A stretch of DNA of 64,000 bases from Pythium myriotylum (GCA_023091665.1 JALJCQ010000014.1:992001-1056000), one strand, 5' to 3'. Counted from the first letter of the stretch, positions 53,805-63,883 are shown. The notes: generated from the letters alone by a model not told the origin. Program-made: numbers and translations.

Positions 53805-55001
53805 ATGAAGACTTCAACGTTTGCGCTCGCATGCACAGCGCTCGTCGCGAGCGTCACCGCTTCTCTCGCCAGAATGCCAAACGCAAACGATTTTCCAATC
53901 GCAGATCTCCGGACCCGTAGCCTAATCACCCAGGCGGACGACGCCGCTGGCGCGGCCCAAGAGAAGAAAGACGTCGCGGCCTGCCACGCTAGCACCGACG
54001 GATACCTCGACGCCCTCACCACCTCCGCCAAGTTCACCGACAACAAGTTCCACGACTGCTGGAGAAACGCTACACAAGTCTTCCAGTTCCTCGACAAGCT
54101 CGTCACCACTGCACCCAACCTCCTCACCAAGATCAACTCGATCGGCAAGACGTTCGAAGGCCGCGACATCCCGGCGTACAAGATCTCGACGGGTGCGAGC
54201 ACGAGCAAGTAGGCGCTGGTGGCCAACTCGTTGATCCACTCGCGCGAGTGGCAGGCGGGCGGCGCCGTGTTCTACGTGATCTCTGGTCTGTTGGGCGGGT
54301 TGCGTGGTGGCGATAGTCGTGTGAAGGCGGTCTTCGACAAGTACGATTGGTATTTCGTGCCGATCTTGAACATCGACGGGTACGAGTTCACGTGGGCGGA
54401 GAATGGAGATCGCCTTTGGCGCAAGAACCGTCGCGTGTTCAGTGTGAATGGCGAGCAGTACACGGGTGTGGATCTGAACCGCAACTTTGGTCCGACGTCG
54501 TTCTTTGACCTCGACAAGAGGAGCGAGCAACCTGGAGGCCAGACGTATCCTGGCGCTGGCGTTCTGAGCGAGCCGGAAACTGCCGCGATCTGGAACTTCA
54601 TTACGACGCTGCCCAACAAGCTCGGTGGTCTTCTCGACGTGCACACTTATGCGACGTCAGTCATGCGTCCGTATAGCAACCAGTTCACCGAGTCTCCGGA
54701 ACCGTACAAGTCCAAGCTGATCAAACTCGGCCAATCGATGGTGGACGCGATTCAGACCAATTCCAAGTGGTACAAGTATGACAATGGGATGGGCGCCTTC
54801 AGCTCCGCCCTCGCCTACGGAACCTTTAAGGATGCCGTCTTCATGGAACTCGGCAACGTCCCGGCCTACAACATCGAGCTCGAAGGTATGGAGTATGGGT
54901 TCATCTCGCCTCAGAGCCTCAACCGCGACGTGAGCAACCGGACGCTTGCGTGCTTCGTGGCGTTTAGCGAGGGCATCGAGCAGTACTGGCATGGTCTTTG
55001 A
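53805..55001 (+). pseudogene. M14A carboxypeptidase (copy 9) with one in-frame TAG, short propeptide
   Basis: Signal peptide MKTSTFALACTALVASVTAS and only about 60 residues before the catalytic domain (TDNKFHDCWRNATQV), so no globular prodomain. A single TAG at 54210-54212 (after TGASTSK) replaces the Arg codon of the paralog; the frame then continues intact with LIHSREWQAG (HxxE), DLNRNFGPTSFF, DVHTYATSVMRP and catalytic Glu. Zinc ligands and catalytic Glu are all coded. The CPA-255 position is Lys (ALAYGTFKD), and the lid-Tyr position is Ala. Probably a young pseudogene; stop readthrough cannot be excluded, because no other damage is seen and a second copy carries the same TAG. Confidence 0.88.
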
Positions 55002-55630
55002 CTTTGACTGGCGTTGGAAGGGACTGTGGTGGTAGTCGCTTGAAGTCTGCGTGACTCAGACACCCAGAAAATTCTGTGTTCATTCTGGGCCAGAGCCAAT
55101 CATGAGTTCACGAGTAGATCACCGACCTTGAACTGAATTAAAGGAAAGATCCGGTTGATTCAACACTGGTGGGCTTCACGAGATGATTGAGTTTAGTCGG
55201 GTAAGGGAGGACGCGCAGGTCTTCTGTGAAGTTTAGATCTGTTCGGGGTGTGGCTTCTCGTTACGCAACGAACCAGTGTCCTCTGCATTTGCTTGATGAG
55301 TACTGTACAAAGGCACGTCGTGGACGGACGCGAGACTGGCGGCCCGCACAGCTGTGTTGCGTCACGTATTCAGGGATGCCTACCACTGTGCAGGTCCCTA
55401 GTCGGTTGGTTTCTGTCGAGCAATCCATGGACAGTCCCGATTATCAGACTGTCTTCGATGAGTGTGGGACGGATCCCCATTCAAGTTCAACGAGACGGAT
55501 TGGTCGGTCTCACTCACCTAAGATCATCGCTCCCGAGCCACCACCAAGGGCAGCTCGCGCGGCATAGTCATTCTTGAATTCTCCAGGCAGCCAGCACGTC
55601 GTCGGACTCCCGCACGCCCACTTCGTCTCC
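55002..55630. other. Intergenic between carboxypeptidases 9 and 10
   Basis: No gene recognised. An Inr-like GTCATTCTTGAATTC lies at 55567-55581, ~50 bp before the next start codon, with one mismatch in the core. Confidence 0.5.
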
Positions 55631-56821
55631 ATGAAGACTTCTATCACTCTCACTCTCGCACTTGCTGCTCTCACTCTCGGAGAGACCCTCTCTCTCAAGC
55701 AGGAGAACCCAGTCGACTTCACTTCCCGCCAACTGGCGACGTTTGCCGACACCGCCGCAGGTGCAGCCCAAGAGAAGAAAGACGTCGCGGCCTGCCACAC
55801 CAAGACCGATGGATACATCAACGCACTCTCCTCAACCGCCAAGTTCACCGACAACAAGTTCCACGACTGCTGGAGAAACGCCACACAAGTCTTCCAGTTC
55901 CTCGACAAGCTCGTCGCCACCGCACCCAACCTCCTCACCAAGATCGACTCGATCGGCAAGACGTTCGAAGGCCGCGACATCCCGGCGTACAAGATCTCGA
56001 CGGGTGCGAGCACGAGCAAGCGGGCGCTGGTGGCCAACTCGTTGATCCACTCGCGCGAGTGGCAGGCGGGCGGCGCCGTGTTCTACGTGATCTCTGGTCT
56101 GTTGGACGGGTTGCGTGGTGGTGATAGTCGTGTGAAGTCGATCTTCGACAAGTACGATTGGTATTTCGTGCCGATCTTGAACATCGACGGGTACGAGTTT
56201 ACGTGGGCGGACAAGGGGGATCGTCTTTGGCGCAAGAACCGTCGCGTGTTTAGTGTGAGCGGCAAGCAGTACACGGGTGTGGATCTGAACCGCAACTTTG
56301 GCCCAACGTCGTTCTTTGACTTTGATAAGTCAAGCCGCAGCCCGTCAAGTGACATCTACCCTGGCACTGGCGTTCTGAGCGAGCCGGAAACTGCCGCGGT
56401 CTGGAAGCTTATCACGAAGTTGCCCAACAAGCTTGCGGGTTTTCTCGACGTTCATACGTATGCGACCGCGGTGCTTCGTCCATTCAGTAACCAAAAGACG
56501 GAGTCGGCCGAGCCATACAAATCCAAGCTCATCACACTTGGTCAATCGATGGTGGACGCGATCCAGTCGACCAAGATCCCATACCCATACGAAAACGTCA
56601 TGGGCGCGACTGGCAATGCCCTCGCCTACGGAACGTTCAAGGATGCCGTGTTCATGGAGCTCGGTAACATCCCGGCGTACACGCTGGAGCTGGAGAGTCC
56701 TGACCTCACGTTCATCTCGGACCAGAACCGCAACCGCGACGTGGGTAACCGCACGCTCGCGTCGTTTGTGGCGTTCAGCGAGGGCATCGAGAAGTACTGG
56801 CAGGGACTGCCGCGTGCTTAG
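55631..56821 (+). CDS. M14A carboxypeptidase (copy 10), intact, no prodomain, Lys specificity residue
   Basis: 396 residues, ~58 shorter than copy 8; the catalytic domain starts at about residue 71 instead of 131. Signal peptide MKTSITLTLALAALTLGETL, then a short Gln/Ala-rich stretch. Zinc ligands H140/E143 (LIHSREWQAG) and H274 (LDVHTYA); DLNRNFGPTSFF; catalytic E353. The lid tyrosine equivalent (bovine 248) is Ala330, and the 255 position is Lys337 (ALAYGTFKD). The intact reading frame shows that this prodomain-less design is a functional gene rather than just decay. Start chosen at 55631 because it begins the signal peptide; the in-frame ATG 19 codons earlier has no leader. Confidence 0.94.
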   Translation: MKTSITLTLALAALTLGETLSLKQENPVDFTSRQLATFADTAAGAAQEKKDVAACHTKTDGYINALSSTAKFTDNKFHDCWRNATQVFQFLDKLVATAPNLLTKIDSIGKTFEGRDIPAYKISTGASTSKRALVANSLIHSREWQAGGAVFYVISGLLDGLRGGDSRVKSIFDKYDWYFVPILNIDGYEFTWADKGDRLWRKNRRVFSVSGKQYTGVDLNRNFGPTSFFDFDKSSRSPSSDIYPGTGVLSEPETAAVWKLITKLPNKLAGFLDVHTYATAVLRPFSNQKTESAEPYKSKLITLGQSMVDAIQSTKIPYPYENVMGATGNALAYGTFKDAVFMELGNIPAYTLELESPDLTFISDQNRNRDVGNRTLASFVAFSEGIEKYWQGLPRA

Positions 56822-57195
56822 ATAGGAGTAAAGAAGCAATGCTGAGTTTGTAATTGTTCACGTCTTACGTCCACTGGACCTGTGGGCTCCATCTTGCTTG
56901 CTGTTTCTGAGATACGTACTGTGTTACGTTTGAGCACGATTATTTACAGACCTCTCGTGCACGCGTCGCCGTATTGCAAAGATGATGAGCAGTGCTCGTC
57001 ATCTTGGCTCTCTCTCCGCTCGTCGAGCAGAGAGTAGTGGAATTGGAAGAGCTGAAGCTAGAGGATAGATGGATGTCCATCTATCTCCTAGCTCAAATCT
57101 ATCCATCCTGGATGGATTGATCGATTGATTGATTGAGTCATTGATTGATAGATGCAATTCAGCAACACGAAGAATACCTCTCCTACGGTCCTTTC
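56822..57195. other. Intergenic with hairpin and GATT repeats
   Basis: Convergent 3' ends of copy 10 and the repeat-protein gene. No gene. Confidence 0.5.
57055..57093. repeat. Short hairpin near the 3' end of the repeat protein
   Basis: AGCTAGAGGATAGATGGA followed by a TCCATCTATC...CTAGCT complement with a small mismatch; downstream are GATTGATTGATT repeats. May be a foldback remnant. Confidence 0.7.
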
Positions 57196-58227
57196 CTACA
57201 GCGCGACACCAGAGCCAAAGAGCCCCCACGACATTGGCGACGGCGCGAACACCGCCGCGAGCATCTCCAAAGCGTTCTCTGCCGCTTGGTCGATGGACGA
57301 AACCGTCGCGAGCTCCAACGTGAGCTGTGCGAGCTGCGCGGCGTGGTCGACCGCGGCTGCGGGAGCGCTCGTCTCCAACGTGAGATCGAGCGTCTGTTGA
57401 ACGGCGGCGGGCGTGGTCTGAAGCTCCAAGGTGAGATCGGAGACCCGTAGGGTGGCCGTCTCGGGATCGGAATGCGTGTCGGTGACGGCATCCGTGGCGG
57501 CACTTGTGTCCATATCCGGATCCGTATCGGTAACGATATCCACGTCGCTATCGAGTAGCGTCAGGTCCGGCGTCGGCGTCGTGCTTGGCAATAGCGCGAG
57601 CTCCAAGGTGAGCTCGGTGTCGAACTCCAAGGCGAGTTCGGCGGCGTCGAGGGCCGTGTCGATAGCCATCACAGTCGGCGTGGTGGTCCTCTTGGTCGTG
57701 GCCAATGTCGAGGTCGAGAACGTGGTTTTGCTCGAGCTAGCGGCCGTGGTCGTGTGGTCCAAGGTGAGCTCGGGCGTTTGTTGTTGTTGGGCTTGTGTGG
57801 TCGGCGGTGTAGGCGCGAGATCCAACGTGAGCTCGGTCGCCTCGTGGAGAGCGGCAGGCGCAGTCTCAGGTGCAGTTGTATCTGCATGGAGCAGCGTCGC
57901 GCGATCGAGCGCGTCTTCGACGGACGTGGCTAGCGCATCAAGCTCCAACGCGAGCTCCGATGCCTCTGGCACGGATTCGACGAGACGCGTGGCTTCGTGA
58001 TGGCCGGAGGCGTTGGCAATGTCGGCGTCGGTGTTGTCGTCGGTGGCAGTGACGGTGGTGGGCGCTGCCAGAGTAATGACGGGCGTGGCGGCGACCGGCA
58101 GAGCGGCGCAGGTCTCAACGAACGTCGCAGCCTTGGCAGTCGCAGTCAGTGCGATCGAGTAGCTGGTCGGCGTGGACACCGCGGGTGCCGCGATGGCTGG
58201 CGCGATGAGCAGCATGGCGAAGAGCAT
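57196..58227 (-). CDS. Secreted Thr/Ala/Leu-rich protein with repeated LTLEL-like motifs
   Basis: 343 residues from MLFAMLLIAPAIAAPAVS (signal peptide). The body is low-complexity (Ala, Thr, Leu, Asp, Glu, Ser) but carries a recurring motif of the form (S/T/P)-E/D-L-(T/A)-L-(E/D): SELALELD, TELTLDLAP, PELTLDH, AELALEF, TELTLELAL, PDLTLLD, SDLTLELQ, LDLTLETS, AQLTLELA. About nine copies with variable spacing; alternate hydrophobic and polar residues suit beta strands. Few Cys. No known domain recognised, so function is unknown; it may be a cell-wall or secreted effector-like protein. An Inr-like motif lies at 58260-58276. A second copy starts at 63933 in the opposite arm of the inverted repeat. 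Confidence 0.7.
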   Translation of the reverse strand: MLFAMLLIAPAIAAPAVSTPTSYSIALTATAKAATFVETCAALPVAATPVITLAAPTTVTATDDNTDADIANASGHHEATRLVESVPEASELALELDALATSVEDALDRATLLHADTTAPETAPAALHEATELTLDLAPTPPTTQAQQQQTPELTLDHTTTAASSSKTTFSTSTLATTKRTTTPTVMAIDTALDAAELALEFDTELTLELALLPSTTPTPDLTLLDSDVDIVTDTDPDMDTSAATDAVTDTHSDPETATLRVSDLTLELQTTPAAVQQTLDLTLETSAPAAAVDHAAQLAQLTLELATVSSIDQAAENALEMLAAVFAPSPMSWGLFGSGVAL

Positions 58228-58259
58228 CGTCGCGAGTTTGGGAGAGCGTGAGCTCGGGC

Positions 58260-58276
58260 GAAAGTGGGGAATGGAG
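58260..58276 (-). promoter_or_regulatory. Inr-like motif, repeat protein (left copy)
   Basis: Coding strand CTCCATTCCCCACTTTC, one mismatch from the Inr core, 33 bp upstream of the start. The mirror copy is at 63884-63900. Confidence 0.55.
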
Positions 58277-58696
58277 GCGAGCGACGGGCAGAACAGAGAT
58301 GGCTGCGCTGAGAGCCATCTTAGATGGGACGAGACGAGGCGAGAGAGACCAGAGGTGGTCAATACCCATCTTGCTGGCGGTGGTCGAGTCTCTTGTCGTG
58401 TCGGGTGACTAGTCTGGCCTGGTGTCCGTGGGCTGGTCTAGCGTCCTTGTCGGTGGTCGTTCAGATGGCTACATGCTTTTATGGGTGCTGACATCATACA
58501 AGACACAAGTGTCGAGTTGGAGCGACTTGATGTCACATGCCAGCTATGTGCCACCGTTCGGGTCCACGAGGCCCCGACAATTGATCGAGCTAAGAACATG
58601 TAGCCACTTCATTCTGTAGCCATCTTTGCTTTGAACGTGAGGTCTATTGGATCGCAATTAATGAATTCCTATAGCCGGGTGATATACCCTATTGAA

Positions 58697-59284
58697 CTAC
58701 CACGATGAATCAGGGCGAAGATGGCGCGATTGCCATTCGTGAAAATCTGTGGCCAGGTGGGCCTCAAGCCGGGAGTGGTGTTCCCGTGGCTGGATGTGGA
58801 GCCCCTGGACACTTCTTCTGGTGTCCATTGCAATGTTGGCCGCGAGGTCGGCCATCTTGTTGTAGGCTCGAAGGTGGTGAGTCCACGTGCGAACGCGAAC
58901 CCGATCAGCTAATCGCCGAGCTTCCGCGTAGAGGGGTCGGAGAGTCGGGTGGCGAGGTGGTCTGTAGCTGCTCATCTGCCCCAGGATAAGCGCGCTATCC
59001 CCGACAACATCCAGGCGCCACCGATGTGTTTCAGCAGCCGCCAGCCCCGTGATGAGGCCGAGGTATTCGGCTTGGTTGTTCGTGGTGGTGCAGCTAGCGT
59101 AGGACATGCAGGCACTCCAAACTATCCTCGCTGTCACTGCATCCGCGTCCGTTGCAATGATGACCGCACCGGCACCGCCGGGTCCGGGGTTGCCACAGGA
59201 TCCGCCGTCAAAAAAGAGCACGAACCTGCTTCCCGGCTCGGTGACGAAACTCGAAGACGACTCAATCCCTACTCGCTCGTCCAA
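58697..59284 (-). CDS. Stand-alone RNase H type I (left copy)
   Basis: 195 residues. Complete RNase HI fold markers: FDGGSCGNPGPGGAGAVI (first catalytic Asp in the GG turn), NNQAEYLGL (Glu), VVGDSALILG (Asp), and LRAYNKMADLAANIAMD (last Asp). The HxxR-like THHLRAYN segment precedes it. So the D-E-D-D set is present. It degrades RNA in RNA/DNA hybrids. It is not fused to a reverse transcriptase and no retroelement flanks it, but similar free RNase H genes in oomycetes may derive from retroelements. Identical in the mirror copy at 62876-63463. Confidence 0.85.
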   Translation of the reverse strand: MDERVGIESSSSFVTEPGSRFVLFFDGGSCGNPGPGGAGAVIIATDADAVTARIVWSACMSYASCTTTNNQAEYLGLITGLAAAETHRWRLDVVGDSALILGQMSSYRPPRHPTLRPLYAEARRLADRVRVRTWTHHLRAYNKMADLAANIAMDTRRSVQGLHIQPREHHSRLEAHLATDFHEWQSRHLRPDSSW

Positions 59285-59485
59285 CTGTAGCCATCTTCAA
59301 ATTCTACGGAGCTAGCCATGACCATACACAGCACCACCTTGTCCTGCCGTCGGGCCACCACCGCGGAGCACCGGGATGAGGAGAACTCATGCGTCGTTCC
59401 AACTTTTCAAATGAATCAGCAAGCCCAGTCGACAAAAGCTGTGGATCGTTACAGTGCCAACTCGCCAGTGCTATTTAACTCCTGT

Positions 59486-60262
59486 CTACGCGCGCGGCAG
59501 TCCCTGCCAGTACTGCCCGATGCCCTCACTGAACGCCACGAAGCACGCAAGCGTCCGGTTGCTCACGTCGCGGTTGAGGCTCTGAGGCGAGATGAACCCA
59601 TACTCCATACCTTCGAGCTCGATGTTGTAGGCCGGGACGTTGCCGAGTTCCATGAAGACGGCATCCTTGAAGGTTCCGTAGGCGAGGGCGGCGCTCAGGG
59701 CTCCCATCCCATTGTCATACTTGTACCACTTGGAATTGGTCTGAATCGCGTCCACCATCGATTGGCCGAGTGTGATGAGCTTGGACTTGTACGGTTCCGG
59801 AGACTCGGTGAACTGGTTGCTATATGGACGCATGACTGACGTCGCATAAGTGTGCACGTCGAGAAGACCACCGAGCTTGTTGGGCAGCGTCGTAATGAAG
59901 TTCCAGATCGCGGCAGTTTCCGGCTCGCTCAGAACGCCAGCGCCAGGATACGTCTGGCCTCCAGGTTGCTCGCTCCTCTTGTCGAGGTCAAAGAACGACG
60001 TCGGACCAAAGTTGCGGTTCAGATCCACACCCGTGTACTGCTCGCCATTCACACTGAACACGCGACGGTTCTTGCGCCAAGGGCGATCTCCATTCTCCGC
60101 CCACGTGAACTCGTACCCGTCGATGTTCAAGATCGGCACGAAATACCAATCGTACTTGTCGAAGATCGCCTTCACACGACTATCACCACCACGCAACCCG
60201 TCCAACAGACCCGAGATCACGTAGAACACGGCGCCGCCAGCCTGCCACTCGCGTGAGTGGAT
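59486..60262 (-). pseudogene. 5'-truncated M14A carboxypeptidase (copy 11)
   Basis: Encodes the catalytic domain from HSREWQAGG to the GQYWQGLPRA end without breaks, but signal peptide and N-terminal part are missing. The truncation at ~60262 is the inner edge of the inverted-repeat arm, where the sequence joins head-to-head with a relic of copy 8. The missing part includes the site of the TAG seen in the other copies. Contains a Leu to Pro change in LWRKNRR. Confidence 0.85.
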
Positions 60263-60271
60263 TGAGGCCCG

Positions 60272-60908
60272 ACTCCTCGGACCAGAGTCGATCGTACGCA
60301 AGCTTATTGAAGCTCACGAGTGTAATATACGGACTAGACCGTTACTGGCACGCGTGCTAGTGGCCGAGGACGACAGTGATGCCGGCGTTGCCTAGGAGAG
60401 AAAAAAAAAGTCGCGGATTGTCATGCACAAACTGCCGGCTATATCAACGGTATCGGTGTGGATCGCTCAACATTCACTGATAACAAATTCCATGACTGTT
60501 GGCGCACGTCCCCACAAGTCTTTAAGTACCTAGATCGCATCACGGAGCTGACTCCTCAGTTCTTCGTACAGCAATCGCTTGACGGAGGCCGAGGAGCCGT
60601 ATGGGTCGAAGCTCACGGCGTTAGGGGGTTTGATTCAGAAAGCCATCCAGAAGGATTCTGTTGAATACCGTAACATCATGGGTGGCACGGGAAGCTACCT
60701 CGCGTACGGTACGTTCAAGGACGCAGTGTTCATGGAGCTCAACAGTGTACCAGCTTATACACTGGAACTTGAGCGTCGTGATGGCGGCTTTATTTCGATG
60801 CAAGCGTCAATCCGGGACGTGGGCACTCGCACGCTCGCATCGTTCGTGGCATTCAGCGAGGGAGTAAACGAGTACTGGCGCAATGGTTGCGAGGGTCATA
60901 GCGAGTAA
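60272..60908 (+). pseudogene. Carboxypeptidase relic with internal deletion (derived from copy 8)
   Basis: The left part (60274-60562) matches about 52088-52370 of copy 8 with point changes, a premature stop and an A-run frameshift; the right part (60567-60908) is near-identical to 52910-53251. About 535 bp are missing between them, joined over a short TTC/CGT microhomology, which removes HxxE, DLNRNF and the third zinc ligand. No signal peptide. Confidence 0.88.
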
Positions 60909-61237
60909 TGGAGTAGCTCGGATTGCTGATCGCGACGAAGCTACGATTGGATGTGAAAGAATCGGCGGGAAGGCTGGGTGAAGCGATGGATGGTTTATTG
61001 CATCAAGGGTAATACAGTAGTTGTGCTGCTGTGACCAGGACGAAGATCTCCGATAAGTGTATATTTCGCATGACAATACTTGTCATTCGAAACATTTTAC
61101 ATTGTAGCTAAGGCTTTGGAACGTTGGTGACGCACTATTCCTCAGGCAGCGTTAGCTCCTTTTACGTGACGATGCGGTCAAGTCTACATCAGCTGAAAGG
61201 CCATTTCAGTTTTTTCAGTCTGTCCATGTTCTCAGAT
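60567..61237. repeat. Segmental duplication, block B
   Basis: Copy of 52910-53580; includes the 3' end of the carboxypeptidase relic and its downstream region. With the following matching region (61454-62660 against 53790-54990) it shows that a ~3-kb segment covering copies 8 and 9 was duplicated as a unit. Confidence 0.9.
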
Positions 61238-61468
61238 CGATGATGCAAGTGGTACTCCTGTCAGCAGCATCATGGAAACGTTGATCAGAAAGCGAACCTT
61301 TCCTGCATTTGTCGTCAATACTTTGTCCATTTAGTCCGCGAATTCTACTGATCGATTAGTATGTTCGGACGAATCTCATGTACAATGTGCGGAGAATTTC
61401 AAGCAGGAAGCACCCGATCTAGAGTTCTTCATATCCGATTCTTCGACCAACTTCACAAGCTCTCTCGA

Positions 61469-62674
61469 ATGAAGACTTCAACGTTTGCGCTCGCATGCAC
61501 AGCGCTCGTCGCGAGCGTCACCGCTTCTCTCGCCAGAATGCCAAACGCAAACGATTTTCCAATCGCAGATCTCCGGACCCGTAGCCTAATCACCCAGGCG
61601 GACGACGCCGCTGGCGCGGCCCAAGAGAAGAAAGACGTCGCGGCCTGCCACGCTAGCACCGACGGATACCTCGACGCCCTCACCACCTCCGCCAAGTTCA
61701 CCGACAACAAGTTCCACGACTGCTGGAGAAACGCTACACAAGTCTTCCAGTTCCTCGACAAGCTCGTCACCACTGCACCCAACCTCCTCACCAAGATCAA
61801 CTCGATCGGCAAGACGTTCGAAGGCCGCGACATCCCGGCGTACAAGATCTCGACGGGTGCGAGCACGAGCAAGTAGGCGCTGGTGGCCAACTCGTTGATC
61901 CACTCGCGCGAGTGGCAGGCGGGCGGCGCCGTGTTCTACGTGATCTCTGGTCTGTTGGGCGGGTTGCGTGGTGGCGATAGTCGTGTGAAGGCGGTCTTCG
62001 ACAAGTACGATTGGTATTTCGTGCCGATCTTGAACATCGACGGGTACGAGTTCACGTGGGCGGAGAATGGAGATCGCCTTTGGCGCAAGAACCGTCGCGT
62101 GTTCAGTGTGAATGGCGAGCAGTACACGGGTGTGGATCTGAACCGCAACTTTGGTCCGACGTCGTTCTTTGACCTCGACAAGAGGAGCGAGCAACCTGGA
62201 GGCCAGACGTATCCTGGCGCTGGCGTTCTGAGCGAGCCGGAAACTGCCGCGATCTGGAACTTCATTACGACGCTGCCCAACAAGCTCGGTGGTCTTCTCG
62301 ACGTGCACACTTATGCGACGTCAGTCATGCGTCCATATAGCAACCAGTTCACCGAGTCTCCGGAACCGTACAAGTCCAAGCTCATCACACTCGGCCAATC
62401 GATGGTGGACGCGATTCAGACCAATTCCAAGTGGTACAAGTATGACAATGGGATGGGAGCCCTGAGCGCCGCCCTCGCCTACGGAACCTTCAAGGATGCC
62501 GTCTTCATGGAACTCGGCAACGTCCCGGCCTACAACATCGAGCTCGAAGGTATGGAGTATGGGTTCATCTCGCCTCAGAGCCTCAACCGCGACGTGAGCA
62601 ACCGGACGCTTGCGTGCTTCGTGGCGTTCAGTGAGGGCATCGGGCAGTACTGGCAGGGACTGCCGCGCGCGTAG
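61469..62674 (+). pseudogene. M14A carboxypeptidase (copy 12), same in-frame TAG as copy 9
   Basis: Near-identical to copy 9 through most of its length, with the same TAG (61874-61876) after TGASTSK and the rest of the frame intact, ending GQYWQGLPRA as in copy 11. Short propeptide and Lys at the 255 position as in copies 9 and 10. The upstream Inr-like motif is degenerate. The right part, from ~61898, is the right arm of the inverted repeat. Confidence 0.88.
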
Positions 62675-62875
62675 ACAGGAGTTAAATAGCACTGGCGAGT
62701 TGGCACTGTAACGATCCACAGCTTTTGTCGACTGGGCTTGCTGATTCATTTGAAAAGTTGGAACGACGCATGAGTTCTCCTCATCCCGGTGCTCCGCGGT
62801 GGTGGCCCGACGGCAGGACAAGGTGGTGCTGTGTATGGTCATGGCTAGCTCCGTAGAATTTGAAGATGGCTACAG

Positions 62876-63463
62876 TTGGACGAGCGAGTAGGGATTGAGT
62901 CGTCTTCGAGTTTCGTCACCGAGCCGGGAAGCAGGTTCGTGCTCTTTTTTGACGGCGGATCCTGTGGCAACCCCGGACCCGGCGGTGCCGGTGCGGTCAT
63001 CATTGCAACGGACGCGGATGCAGTGACAGCGAGGATAGTTTGGAGTGCCTGCATGTCCTACGCTAGCTGCACCACCACGAACAACCAAGCCGAATACCTC
63101 GGCCTCATCACGGGGCTGGCGGCTGCTGAAACACATCGGTGGCGCCTGGATGTTGTCGGGGATAGCGCGCTTATCCTGGGGCAGATGAGCAGCTACAGAC
63201 CACCTCGCCACCCGACTCTCCGACCCCTCTACGCGGAAGCTCGGCGATTAGCTGATCGGGTTCGCGTTCGCACGTGGACTCACCACCTTCGAGCCTACAA
63301 CAAGATGGCCGACCTCGCGGCCAACATTGCAATGGACACCAGAAGAAGTGTCCAGGGGCTCCACATCCAGCCACGGGAACACCACTCCCGGCTTGAGGCC
63401 CACCTGGCCACAGATTTTCACGAATGGCAATCGCGCCATCTTCGCCCTGATTCATCGTGGTAG
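62876..63463 (+). CDS. Stand-alone RNase H type I (right copy)
   Basis: Same 195-residue protein as the left copy, with the D-E-D-D set intact, at mirror position in the inverted repeat. Two intact identical copies suggest a young duplication. Confidence 0.85.
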   Translation: MDERVGIESSSSFVTEPGSRFVLFFDGGSCGNPGPGGAGAVIIATDADAVTARIVWSACMSYASCTTTNNQAEYLGLITGLAAAETHRWRLDVVGDSALILGQMSSYRPPRHPTLRPLYAEARRLADRVRVRTWTHHLRAYNKMADLAANIAMDTRRSVQGLHIQPREHHSRLEAHLATDFHEWQSRHLRPDSSW

Positions 63464-63883
63464 TTCAATAGGGTATATCACCCGGCTATAGGAATTCATT
63501 AATTGCGATCCAATAGACCTCACGTTCAAAGCAAAGATGGCTACAGAATGAAGTGGCTACATGTTCTTAGCTCGATCAATTGTCGGGGCCTCGTGGACCC
63601 GAACGGTGGCACATAGCTGGCATGTGACATCAAGTCGCTCCAACTCGACACTTGTGTCTTGTATGATGTCAGCACCCATAAAAGCATGTAGCCATCTGAA
63701 CGACCACCGACAAGGACGCTAGACCAGCCCACGGACACCAGGCCAGACTAGTCACCCGACACGACAAGAGACTCGACCACCGCCAGCAAGATGGGTATTG
63801 ACCACCTCTGGTCTCTCTCGCCTCGTCTCGTCCCATCTAAGATGGCTCTCAGCGCAGCCATCTCTGTTCTGCCCGTCGCTCGC

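Larger units (their letters stand above)
58160..60262. repeat. Left arm of a large inverted repeat
   Basis: Matches the right arm (61898-64000) in inverted orientation, coordinates summing to 122160. It contains the 5' end of the repeat-protein gene, the RNase HI gene and a carboxypeptidase 3' fragment. Arms are near-identical with a few substitutions (for example LWRKNRR on the right, PWRKNRR on the left). The outer end is limited by the window, not by loss of similarity. Confidence 0.93.
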
